DNA of 43,866 nucleotides from Caloramator sp. (GTDB taxonomy: Bacteria; Bacillota; Clostridia; Clostridiales; Caloramatoraceae), in the NCBI GenBank assembly GCA_026416875.1, contig JAOAEI010000007.1, positions 1 to 43,866 on the forward strand, given 5' to 3'. A program made the translations under genes and the position numbers. The notes under the pieces are model-generated. The model had not been told where the DNA came from. It was given only the letters and a program-made list of their open reading frames with translations, and ran no database searches. The first letter of the stretch is position 1, and the number at the start of each line of letters is the position of its first letter. Shown one piece after another: positions 1 through 6,753 of this stretch.

Positions 1-972
1 CATTTGCAGAAGGTAGCCCTAGAACTTTTAGGAAAGGGAAGGGAGCTTTCTGAAAAGCTTGGGGTAAAACTTACAGCAGTATTGGTAGGATATGAGGTAG
101 AAAAACTTGCAAACACCCTAATAAAGCATGGGGCAGATGAGGTTATAGTTCTTGAAAATATACTTTTAAAGAACTACACAACCGATGGATATACAAAGGC
201 GATAGAAAAAATAGCAATAGAAAGAAAGCCTGAGATTATATTAATAGGGGCAACAAATATAGGAAGAGACCTAGGTCCAAGGCTTGCAGCAAGATTAAAG
301 ACAGGACTTACAGCCGACTGCACAGGGCTTGATATAGATGAAAACACAAAAAATCTTTTAATGACAAGACCAGCCTTTGGGGGAAACCTAATGGCGACAA
401 TAGAGTGTCCAAACCACAGGCCGCAGATGGCAACTGTAAGGCCTGGAGTATTCCCACTTCCTTGTGCTGATGATAGAAGGGAAGGAAAGGTGGAAAGGAT
501 TGATATAAAGATAAAGGAAGAGGAAATAAGAACAGTTGTAGAAAAGATAGTAAAATCCCTCGATGAAAAGATAGATATAACAGAGGCAAAGGTTATAGTA
601 TCAGGGGGAAGAGGAATAGGGAATAAGGAAGGCTTTGAGATGCTAAAGGAACTTGCCCATCTTTTAGGAGGGGTAGTAGGAGCAAGCCGTGCAGCAGTAG
701 ATGCAGGATGGATAGGAAAGGATCATCAGGTAGGACAGACGGGAAAAACCGTAAGGCCAAAGCTTTATATAGCCTGTGGAATATCAGGGGCAATTCAGCA
801 TCTTGCAGGAATGCAGGAGAGCGAATATATAATCGCTATAAACAAAGATGAAAATGCTCCAATAATGTCTATTGCAGACCTTGCAATCGTTGGGGATGTT
901 TATAAGGTTATTCCTGAACTTATAAATGAGATTAAAGCTTATAAGGATAGCTGCGAAATAGTTAACCTATAA
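1..972 (+). CDS. etfA: Electron transfer flavoprotein subunit alpha, 5' end missing
   Basis: Host gene cut by the window edge; reading is open from the first base. EtfA pairs with EtfB and holds FAD, passing electrons from acyl-CoA dehydrogenases or related enzymes in the cytoplasm. The N-terminal half has the ETF alpha/beta fold. The C-terminal FAD domain shows the family signature around SRAAVDAGWIGKDHQVGQTG, then CGISGAIQHLAGM and the final INKDENAPIMSIADLAIVGD segment. Compared with typical clostridial EtfA only about 15-20 N-terminal residues are missing. It is probably the last gene of an etfBA or acyl-CoA dehydrogenase operon lying upstream, since a strong terminator follows directly. 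Family assignment is secure; the metabolic partner cannot be seen. Confidence 0.95.
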   Translation, partial: HLQKVALELLGKGRELSEKLGVKLTAVLVGYEVEKLANTLIKHGADEVIVLENILLKNYTTDGYTKAIEKIAIERKPEIILIGATNIGRDLGPRLAARLKTGLTADCTGLDIDENTKNLLMTRPAFGGNLMATIECPNHRPQMATVRPGVFPLPCADDRREGKVERIDIKIKEEEIRTVVEKIVKSLDEKIDITEAKVIVSGGRGIGNKEGFEMLKELAHLLGGVVGASRAAVDAGWIGKDHQVGQTGKTVRPKLYIACGISGAIQHLAGMQESEYIIAINKDENAPIMSIADLAIVGDVYKVIPELINEIKAYKDSCEIVNL

Positions 973-1019
973 AAAAGAGCCACAATATATTGTCTTAACA
1001 ATATATTGTGGCTCTTTTT
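972..1019. terminator. Bidirectional terminator between etfA and the cysteine-cluster gene
   Basis: Two perfectly complementary 22-nt arms (972-993 and 998-1019) with a 4-nt CTTA loop. Each arm begins or ends with five A or T, so both strands give a stem followed by a U-run. It overlaps the stop codon of the convergent minus-strand gene (1018-1020), so it serves both transcripts. Confidence 0.93.
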
Positions 1020-1662
1020 ACACTGCTATTTCATTTTCAAATTTAATTTGTATTTCTCTTAACCTTCTAAAATCGAATTTAGGAATGTGGACTTGCTTTA
1101 GAAGCTTTATGCTATCATCAAAATTATCTATTAGGTTTATTTTGTTGTTTTGCAATTCTTTAGCTAATAGGTCGTTGTAATAATTGCAGTAGGCAAAGTA
1201 GTCCTTTCTTTCCCTGTTATAGCTTTCATATTCTAATCCGCAAGCTTCTATAACTTCACGGCAAAGGTAAAGGTTACAGGGATGGGGTCTTAGGGTAAAA
1301 TCCAGTCTACAACCGTTTTTATCAAAGAAGGGACAAAGTTTAAAAAATAGTGTAGAATCAAAGTCCTTTACCTGAGGTTTTAATTTGTTATACTTTTCAT
1401 CATCGAAATAACCTAAAACTTCAATGTGATACTTTTCGATCTTTGAATTTGTAAGATTTGCAATTTCCTTGATAAAATCTTCTCTTCCGATGTTTAAGAT
1501 ATTTTTTATATCGATTAGCTTATATTTGGGGAAATACCAGCAGCATCCCCTCATTTTAATTTTAAGATATGAAGTTGATTCCAAAAAGCCAAAGCATTTG
1601 CCACAATATGAACACTTAAAAAGCGGAATGTTATCATGCACTACAAGGTTTAAACTGTGCAT
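1018..1662 (-). CDS. YkgJ-like cysteine-cluster protein (host)
   Basis: A 214-aa cytoplasmic protein with no signal peptide. Cysteines occur in the spaced groups of the YkgJ/zinc- or iron-chelating cysteine-cluster family: CSYCGKC near the N-terminus, GCCWYFP, then CPFFDKNGC and RPHPCNLYLC in the second half. Such proteins are thought to bind a metal or Fe-S cluster; the reaction is unknown. I place the start at the ATG at 1662 because a GGGGG ribosome site lies 8 nt upstream; an in-frame upstream ATG at 1698 has no such site. It faces etfA and shares its terminator. The prophage carries another protein with a YkgJ-like cluster (18921..19685). Fold assignment moderate, function unknown. Confidence 0.75.
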   Translation of the reverse strand: MHSLNLVVHDNIPLFKCSYCGKCFGFLESTSYLKIKMRGCCWYFPKYKLIDIKNILNIGREDFIKEIANLTNSKIEKYHIEVLGYFDDEKYNKLKPQVKDFDSTLFFKLCPFFDKNGCRLDFTLRPHPCNLYLCREVIEACGLEYESYNRERKDYFAYCNYYNDLLAKELQNNKINLIDNFDDSIKLLKQVHIPKFDFRRLREIQIKFENEIAV

Positions 1663-1811
1663 ATTTTCATCCCCCTTATAGTAAGATTTATAGCACAATA
1701 ATAAATATATTTCAAATATGTAAATATTATGAAAAAATAAAGAATAATTTTAAACTAAAAGAAATTAAAAGATATATAGAAAAGATTATTAACTATTGAG
1801 AAAAATAAAAA

Positions 1812-1840
1812 TTGTTCAGTTAATTTTTTAGGAATATAAT
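1812..1840 (+). promoter_or_regulatory. Promoter of the tRNA-Gly gene
   Basis: TTGTTC at 1812-1817, a 17-bp spacer and a perfect TATAAT at 1835-1840, 32 bp before the mature tRNA start. The rest of 1663-1872 is AT-rich and shows no gene. Confidence 0.85.
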
Positions 1841-1864
1841 TAAAATAAAGAAAAATAATAGATT

Positions 1865-3415
1865 TTAGGTGGGCAGGTATAGCTCAATGGCAGAGCTCCG
1901 GCTTCCCAAGCCGGCTATGCGGGTTCGATTCCCGTTACCTGCTCCACTCATATGTAAAACTCTAAGGTTAGTGATAACCTTATCGTCATATATTATTACC
2001 TTGTCAACGTAAGTGTTGATGATTTCTTTCAAGTCATCAACATTCTTATTTTGCAATCTGTGCATATCTTTAATAAGATACTTTTCAATAAGCTCTTCAT
2101 TAAGTGAGTAGGTTTCTAGTTTATGCTTAAGTTCATATAACGTTGATGCAACTTGACTTTTTTCTTCTTCAAGTTTATTCATTGCTTCTTTCATTGTTGG
2201 ACTATACATCCCGTCTGCAATAGCTGCGACTATATTATCAATTTTCTTTTGAATTTCACTTAACTTTTCTTCAAGAAGTTCTAAATCTTCAGTGTCTTCT
2301 TGAACCATTTTATTATAGTATTCTACTAACTTTGATGTAAGGGATTTAATTGCATCTGGATTGAATATGCTAATTTTAAGATTTTCAATAACTTTATCCT
2401 CAACATAATCTCTCTTGACTGCCTTTAAGTCGCAGTTTTTAGTTCTATATTTTGTTCCACAAATGTAGTTAGGATAAATTTTATTTTTCATATGTGTAGT
2501 ATGCCCTATTAGAGCAGCTCCACATTTACCACAAAAAATCTTCCCAGAAAGAAGATATATTTGTTTAGCTTTATTTTTTCCATTTGCCCTACTTTGTATT
2601 CTTTCTTTAATCTTATTAAAAAGTTCTCCTGGAATAATTTGAGGTATAGCTCCAGGGACTTTAATAATTTCTTCTTCAGGTTTCGATTTATGTTGATTCC
2701 TTTTTCCGTTTACATCTTTTGCTGCTTGCCTATTGAATATATAGCATCCTGTATATTTTTCGTTTTTTAATATGTCATGTAAACTTGGCTGAGTAAAATC
2801 ATTTCCACGCTTAGTTTTAAAACCTCTTGCTTTTAGTTCTTGTATAAGTTTTTTATATCCAATTCCTTCAGCATATCTTTGAAAAATATATCTTACTATT
2901 TGAGCTTCTTTTTCATTAATGACATATTGCCCATCAATAACATCGTAACCAAGTGGGGGAGTGCCGCCGTTATGTTTAGCTTTTAAGGCATTTTCTTTCA
3001 TACCTTTCATAACTTCCCTTGCCAGATTTTTTGAGTAATACTCAGCCATACCTTCTAAAACCGATTCAAGTATAATTGACTCGGGACTGTCATCTAAGTT
3101 TTCAAGAACGGAAATCAATCTTACTCCGTTCTTTTTAAGTTGCCTTTTATAAAAGGCAGAATCATATCTATTACGAGCAAATCTATCAAGTTTATGAACT
3201 ATAACAGTGTCAAATATTCCAAGTGAACTATCTTTAATCATTTGTAGAAATTGAGGTCTGTCATCAGAAGTTGCAGATTTTGCTTCATCTGTATATATCT
3301 TAATTATTTCATAGCCCTGTCTTGTAGCAAAATCTTTAATTGCTCTTATTTGAGCATCTATACTTTCCTCTCTTTGATTATCACTTGAATATCTTGCATA
3401 TATTGCTGCTTTCAT
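1865..3415 (-). CDS. Large serine recombinase (phage integrase)
   Basis: A 516-aa site-specific recombinase for integration and excision. The N-terminal resolvase domain starts MKAAIYARYSS with catalytic Ser at residue 10 and the arginine motif HKLDRFARNR. The recombinase domain follows (GGTPPLGYDV to NEKYTGCYIFNR), then a zinc ribbon (FCGKCGAAL with CGTKYRTKNC) and a long coiled coil, the standard large serine recombinase order. The start at 3415 is chosen for an AGGAGGT site 6 nt upstream; the upstream in-frame extension is leader. The last 23 codons run antisense through the tRNA-Gly gene, so the encoded C-terminus depends on integration. The promoter holds a LexA box (3532-3545) and the leader a terminator-like hairpin. 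Confidence 0.95.
   Translation of the reverse strand: MKAAIYARYSSDNQREESIDAQIRAIKDFATRQGYEIIKIYTDEAKSATSDDRPQFLQMIKDSSLGIFDTVIVHKLDRFARNRYDSAFYKRQLKKNGVRLISVLENLDDSPESIILESVLEGMAEYYSKNLAREVMKGMKENALKAKHNGGTPPLGYDVIDGQYVINEKEAQIVRYIFQRYAEGIGYKKLIQELKARGFKTKRGNDFTQPSLHDILKNEKYTGCYIFNRQAAKDVNGKRNQHKSKPEEEIIKVPGAIPQIIPGELFNKIKERIQSRANGKNKAKQIYLLSGKIFCGKCGAALIGHTTHMKNKIYPNYICGTKYRTKNCDLKAVKRDYVEDKVIENLKISIFNPDAIKSLTSKLVEYYNKMVQEDTEDLELLEEKLSEIQKKIDNIVAAIADGMYSPTMKEAMNKLEEEKSQVASTLYELKHKLETYSLNEELIEKYLIKDMHRLQNKNVDDLKEIINTYVDKVIIYDDKVITNLRVLHMSGAGNGNRTRIAGLGSRSSAIELYLPT
1873..1946 (+). tRNA. tRNA-Gly (anticodon CCC), prophage integration site
   Basis: Acceptor arms GCAGGTA and TACCTGC pair. D-arm AGCTC..GAGCT, anticodon stem CCGGC/GCCGG with loop TTCCCAA (anticodon CCC), T-arm with GGTTCGATTCC, discriminator T and encoded CCA are all present. 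The last 12 bases are repeated at the right end of the prophage, so the tRNA remains intact after integration. The T-run that presumably followed it on the chromosome is now 39 kb away, after the right-hand repeat. The following bases are phage DNA, antisense to the recombinase gene. Confidence 0.95.
1935..1946 (+). repeat. attL core (12-bp direct repeat, left copy)
   Basis: TTACCTGCTCCA, the 3' end of the tRNA gene, recurs exactly at 41375-41386. Outside this core the two flanks differ. The pair marks the limits of the prophage. Confidence 0.85.
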
Positions 3416-3433
3416 AAATAACCTCCTTTTGAC

Positions 3434-3472
3434 AAAAAATAATAACCCAACGCACGTAAAGTGCATTGGGTT
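3434..3472 (-). terminator. Terminator-like hairpin in the recombinase leader
   Basis: On the minus strand, arms at 3461-3472 and 3444-3455 form 12 base pairs (one G-U) around a UUUAC loop, followed by ATTATTTTTTG. It lies between the recombinase promoter and its start codon, so it could end transcripts of the upstream minus-strand genes and also attenuate recombinase expression. Confidence 0.75.
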
Positions 3473-3480
3473 TCGTGGAA
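3464..3480 (+). repeat. 17-bp repeat, copy 1
   Basis: CATTGGGTTTCGTGGAA, identical to 7752-7768. This copy overlaps one arm of the recombinase leader hairpin. Role unknown. Confidence 0.7.
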
Positions 3481-3524
3481 CCTCTAGTGAATCTCAAAAG
3501 GATTTCTTTTGGTTTTCTAATTTT

Positions 3525-3553
3525 ATTTTAACGAACATATGTTTGGATGTCAA
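3525..3553 (-). promoter_or_regulatory. Sigma-A promoter of the recombinase gene
   Basis: On the minus strand: TTGACA at 3553-3548, a 17-bp spacer, and TAAAAT at 3530-3525. Consensus -35 and near-consensus -10. The spacer contains the LexA box. Confidence 0.88.
3532..3545. promoter_or_regulatory. LexA (SOS) box in the recombinase promoter
   Basis: CGAACATATGTTTG matches the Firmicute LexA/DinR consensus CGAACRNRYGTTYC at 13 of 14 positions. It lies wholly between the -35 and -10, where bound LexA would block RNA polymerase. This predicts that the recombinase is repressed until DNA damage. Confidence 0.8.
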
Positions 3554-3568
3554 TCCATAAAAGATAAA

Positions 3569-4189
3569 TTATTCTCTTAGAATATAAATCCCGTTAGAAA
3601 TGTTTTCAAGAGATATAATTTTTCCTATTAGGTTTTTCATTTTATTTGATGACAATTTAGTTAAAATAATTATTTCAGTATTTTCAGTTTTGGCTTTATA
3701 TATGTTGTATCCAAATAATATATATATTGTAGGATTAATATATATCAAATTAATTTTAATAAAAAAATAACCTATAAAAGTTATTAACATTATAAAAACT
3801 ATAATAGTTTGTATTTTAATTCTTTCAAAATCAGAAAAAATTGAAGTTGTAAATGCAAAAATATAAACCATAAAATAATTCATTATTTCAATATTATTAT
3901 TTTCTATAGATGTTATCATTATAGGTTCCTTATAACCTTCATTTGCATTTAAAGCTAGTTTTAGTAAAAGGATAATAACAAAGATTAGAACTAATAAAAA
4001 TGTAATTAATATATCTGAAAGATCAAATGATTTAATTAATCCCCAAAGAACAACAAAACTAAATTTTTTTTTGAACAAAAGGGCTAATGAATTTTCAATT
4101 TTTTCTAAATCAATATTTAGTATTATTAAGAAAATATATAGAGGGACAAAAGAAGATATAAAAAGGATGGCTTTACTAAGTTTATTCAT
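3569..4189 (-). CDS. Four-helix membrane protein, KwaA-like (candidate Kiwa component)
   Basis: A 206-aa protein with about four hydrophobic segments: near the N-terminus (AILFISSFVPLYIFLIIL), in the middle (ILITFLLVLIFVIILLL and a segment near YFMVYIFAF) and ending near IIVFIMLITFIGYFFI. A short soluble tail follows that begins NPTIYILFGYNIYKA. Kiwa consists of a membrane protein of about this size (KwaA) and a DUF4868 protein (KwaB); the gene directly upstream looks like DUF4868. The order here is B then A, the reverse of the best-known Kiwa loci. Start 4189 has GGTGA 6 nt upstream. It has its own extended -10 promoter with a LexA-like palindrome at the -35, so it may be SOS-induced apart from its partner. 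Confidence 0.6.
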   Translation of the reverse strand: MNKLSKAILFISSFVPLYIFLIILNIDLEKIENSLALLFKKKFSFVVLWGLIKSFDLSDILITFLLVLIFVIILLLKLALNANEGYKEPIMITSIENNNIEIMNYFMVYIFAFTTSIFSDFERIKIQTIIVFIMLITFIGYFFIKINLIYINPTIYILFGYNIYKAKTENTEIIILTKLSSNKMKNLIGKIISLENISNGIYILRE

Positions 4190-4205
4190 AAAAATCACCA
4201 ATTTT

Positions 4206-4214
4206 ATTATAGCA
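4206..4214 (-). promoter_or_regulatory. Extended -10 promoter of the membrane-protein gene
   Basis: Minus strand reads TGCTATAAT (TGn plus perfect TATAAT at 4211-4206), 17 nt before the start codon; the -35 (TTTATT) is weak. A LexA-like palindrome abuts the -35. Confidence 0.65.
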
Positions 4215-4233
4215 CAACATCACAATTTAATAA

Positions 4234-4247
4234 AGAACAAATGTTCT
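4234..4247. promoter_or_regulatory. Second LexA-like box
   Basis: AGAACAAATGTTCT has the GAAC-N4-GTTC core of the Firmicute SOS box and matches CGAACRNRYGTTYC at 12 of 14 positions. It touches the -35 of the promoter at 4206-4214 and overlaps the stop codon of the upstream gene. Confidence 0.6.
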
Positions 4248-5181
4248 ATTTGCGTATATATTCTGTTTTTGTAGCAGCAATAAAGGTATCATTAGTGTAG
4301 AACGATCTTAGATAATCATTTGAAATAAAGTTTAGTATTTCAGTTAGACAAGAAACATCTTCATAAGCTATTTGGTTATTAACAATTTCAAAGTTAAGTT
4401 GAAGGATCTTTATAGCTTCAATCATATTTAATCTAATTCCTTCATTTTGTATACAATCAATAAATTTATCGATGAAGCCTTCTTTTTCTATTTTATAAAG
4501 TCTTCGAATTATTCTATTTCTTGATAGACAATCCTCCTTGAAGGATTCAAAATTAGATATAACGTTAAAATTATTAAGTTTGTTAAGAGATATATTAGCC
4601 GTATTTAAGTATACTGAATCATATGAAAAGAGCAGTTCAAAGTTATATTTACCTATAATGTAAGTTTTTTCACCAAATATAATACAGTCAATTTTATTAT
4701 CTAAAACAAATAATTCTTGGTCAAATTTACTTATGCGATCATTATCTGAGAATAATATATTTTTATTTTTAAGTGAATAGCTTGAATTCATTTTTCTTAA
4801 ACAAATAACTTTTTGTTCATTATGAGAAAAAACAAAAGCAAAAGCATCGGACTCATTTACCATTTTTTTAAAAGGAGAAGATTCAATTGCAGCTACATCA
4901 TTTAACGGATTGAGTATATCATTAATACCTTTTATTTCAGTATTATGCAAAAAATAAACAATGTCATCATTATCTATCATTGGATCAAATTCACTTTCAT
5001 TTTTATTCTTCATGCTATTCTCTATAAAAGGAATATATAAATCTTTAATATTATTATAGATAGTTTCATTAATGTAAATTTTTCCAATTTTAAACTTTGG
5101 ATCATTGGAAGTTTTGGTAATAAATATTAATATGATAGAGTTTGAGTTTTTAATAGTATTAATAATATTTTCGGCAAACAC
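4246..5181 (-). CDS. DUF4868-like protein, KwaB-like (candidate Kiwa component)
   Basis: A 311-aa soluble protein with a GTG start and a GGGTG ribosome site 8 nt upstream. The central part, from FAFVFSHNEQKVICLRK through NKIDCIIFGEKTYIIGKYNF to NFESFKEDCLSRNRIIRRLY, has the pattern I associate with DUF4868: a beta-rich core with a basic LRK-type strand, a hydrophobic FELLF segment and a helical end. DUF4868 proteins of about 315 aa are the KwaB subunit of Kiwa, reported to act with membrane-bound KwaA. The adjacent downstream membrane protein supports this. It lies in the prophage lysogeny block, where defence cargo is common. Alternative: a lysogeny-control protein of unknown fold. Confidence 0.6.
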   Translation of the reverse strand: MFAENIINTIKNSNSIILIFITKTSNDPKFKIGKIYINETIYNNIKDLYIPFIENSMKNKNESEFDPMIDNDDIVYFLHNTEIKGINDILNPLNDVAAIESSPFKKMVNESDAFAFVFSHNEQKVICLRKMNSSYSLKNKNILFSDNDRISKFDQELFVLDNKIDCIIFGEKTYIIGKYNFELLFSYDSVYLNTANISLNKLNNFNVISNFESFKEDCLSRNRIIRRLYKIEKEGFIDKFIDCIQNEGIRLNMIEAIKILQLNFEIVNNQIAYEDVSCLTEILNFISNDYLRSFYTNDTFIAATKTEYIRK

Positions 5182-5277
5182 TCAAATTTCACCCTTTCGA
5201 ATAAATTTAAAATAATTAGTAGGGTTGGTGCTCAAAGGCTCTCAAATTTTGGTCGCCAGGGCCCAAAATTAAGTTGA

Positions 5278-5700
5278 TTAGCGTATTAATAGAAATTCAA
5301 TTGGAATACAGAATATTGCGGCAATTTGTTCTAAGGGATAGCTTGAGAATTGCTGTAATGTTTCATCAGATATTAGAAGATATGAGCAGAATAGATTTGC
5401 TTCGTTTTCAAATTTGTTTGTGCTAAATAAGGTGTGATGTTTTAAGAAAGTGCAGTTAATTTTGGTGTGTAGAATAGCATGTCCAAGTTCGTGGCCACAA
5501 ACATACAGCTTTTCATGATGAGATAGGTGTTTGTTTAAGTAGATAAATTTGTTTCGTTTTTCATACTGATAGATTCCTTTAATTTCTAAAGGGAAATTCC
5601 AATATTTAATTGTCACATTCAAATAATCAGCAAGTTCAAAAGGGTCGTTGGTATTATATTTTTTAACAAGATTATTAACAATTGGTTTAATATAACTCAA
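5278..5700 (-). CDS. ImmA/IrrE-family metallopeptidase
   Basis: About 140 aa, with the zinc motif HELGH (H70, E71, H74 from the chosen start) followed by a helical segment with NEANLFCSYLL, where the conserved glutamate supplies the third ligand. In ICEBs1, ImmA cleaves the HTH repressor ImmR after DNA damage or quorum signals, and phages use relatives in the same way. Here the likely target is the repressor encoded upstream at 6754..7218. I prefer the TTG at 5700, which has AAGGGGG 6 nt upstream; an in-frame ATG at 5718 has no ribosome site. About 95 bp without a gene separate it from the KwaB-like gene. Confidence 0.88.
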   Translation of the reverse strand: MSYIKPIVNNLVKKYNTNDPFELADYLNVTIKYWNFPLEIKGIYQYEKRNKFIYLNKHLSHHEKLYVCGHELGHAILHTKINCTFLKHHTLFSTNKFENEANLFCSYLLISDETLQQFSSYPLEQIAAIFCIPIEFLLIR

Positions 5701-5759
5701 GATGATCCCCCTTCCCATTTATGGCGACCATATAACCCAGGGGAGACAATAGAAAAAAA

Positions 5760-6557
5760 CTAATAATGTAAATGACGATAAATAACTATCGGTGTTATAG
5801 CATATTCTGGTTGGTCTGTATTTATTAATGAATTACAAGCAATAGTTAATGTATCAACAACATCACGATAATTAGTCACGGGATTAGAGTTTATATCTTT
5901 TTTAACTAATTTATTTAAAATTCCTATAATTGACCATTCGCCAGGGATATTATTATCATAAATTCTTGTTAAGTCATCAGATTTAAATGTTAAGAATTCT
6001 TCTTTAATAATTCCGAGTGCTCTTTGATTAGAATTTGTAATTATTTCTAGTTCAATGCCAGAAGGAACTAATTCAAGAATAGCCTCTATAAAGTCCCCAA
6101 AGGTTTTTATTTTTTTGTTTTTTTGTGTCCATGGTTGATTGAATTCTGGAATTAAGCCTAAAGTTTCAATTTTAGGGAAAATCTTTTTAACAATGCTTAA
6201 GTCTCTAATAGTAAGAGACCCTTTAATTAAAATGATTTGATTGTCTTTACAATTTGATAATGAATCTGTGACGTGGAGATTAAGACTTTGAAATAAGTTA
6301 ATAATTTTTAGATCATGAGGGTCAATATATCTACTTGTTTTATTTTCCCTTTTCTTTTCTGACTCTATTTTTCCATCAAAAAAAATAGCTTTTAAACCAC
6401 CAGTGCCATTAATCAATTCCTGAGTGGTTTGAGCCATTTCTATTGAAAATAAGTTCCCTTTAAATATTTGAGCAAATAGAGAATTGATTATTTCATAATC
6501 TTTGTATAAAAAGTCTACTAAGGCATATTTGGTTTCTTCTTGTTTAATTTCTCCCAT
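5760..6557 (-). CDS. Unrecognised protein, possibly DUF6414
   Basis: A soluble protein of about 265 aa. It begins with TKYALVDFLYKDYEIINSLFAQIF and has a later segment, PGEWSIIGILNKLV. This resembles DUF6414 proteins as I remember them, but I am not certain and the function of that family is unknown. The start is probably the ATG at 6557, 10 nt from a GAGGAGG site; an ATG at 6566 sits too close to it. Its 5' end overlaps the small upstream gene by 40 bp, so the two are probably translated together. Position in the lysogeny operon fits either immunity control or superinfection defence. Confidence 0.55.
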   Translation of the reverse strand: MGEIKQEETKYALVDFLYKDYEIINSLFAQIFKGNLFSIEMAQTTQELINGTGGLKAIFFDGKIESEKKRENKTSRYIDPHDLKIINLFQSLNLHVTDSLSNCKDNQIILIKGSLTIRDLSIVKKIFPKIETLGLIPEFNQPWTQKNKKIKTFGDFIEAILELVPSGIELEIITNSNQRALGIIKEEFLTFKSDDLTRIYDNNIPGEWSIIGILNKLVKKDINSNPVTNYRDVVDTLTIACNSLINTDQPEYAITPIVIYRHLHY

Positions 6558-6691
6558 TTCCCCCATTCCTCCTCAAATTGTTCATTAAATTGTTTAAACT
6601 TAATATTGAATTCTGGATTAAGTTTATTAAATTCTTTTTCTATTTCCTTTTGAATTTTTATTGCTTTATTGATGAGGTTTTTATATATCAT
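6518..6691 (-). CDS. 57-aa charged coiled-coil protein
   Basis: Rich in Lys and Glu, predicted as one long helix, ending WGKWEKLNKKKPNMP. The start at 6691 follows GGAGGGGAGATT; the longer in-frame reading up to 6757 lacks a ribosome site. A TATAAT at 6730-6725 may give it a promoter separate from the repressor gene. The overlap with the downstream gene suggests a complex of the two products. No known family. Confidence 0.55.
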   Translation of the reverse strand: MIYKNLINKAIKIQKEIEKEFNKLNPEFNIKFKQFNEQFEEEWGKWEKLNKKKPNMP

Positions 6692-6753
6692 AATCTCCCC
6701 TCCAGGTAAAACTATTCTCATACTATTATATACCATTTTGGAAGGGAATGAAA

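Noticed and set aside
1865-1935. Reading of the recombinase C-terminal GNGNRTRIAG segment as a conserved protein motif
   Set aside because: It is the antisense translation of the tRNA-Gly gene; similar peptides appear in many databases as tRNA-antisense artefacts.
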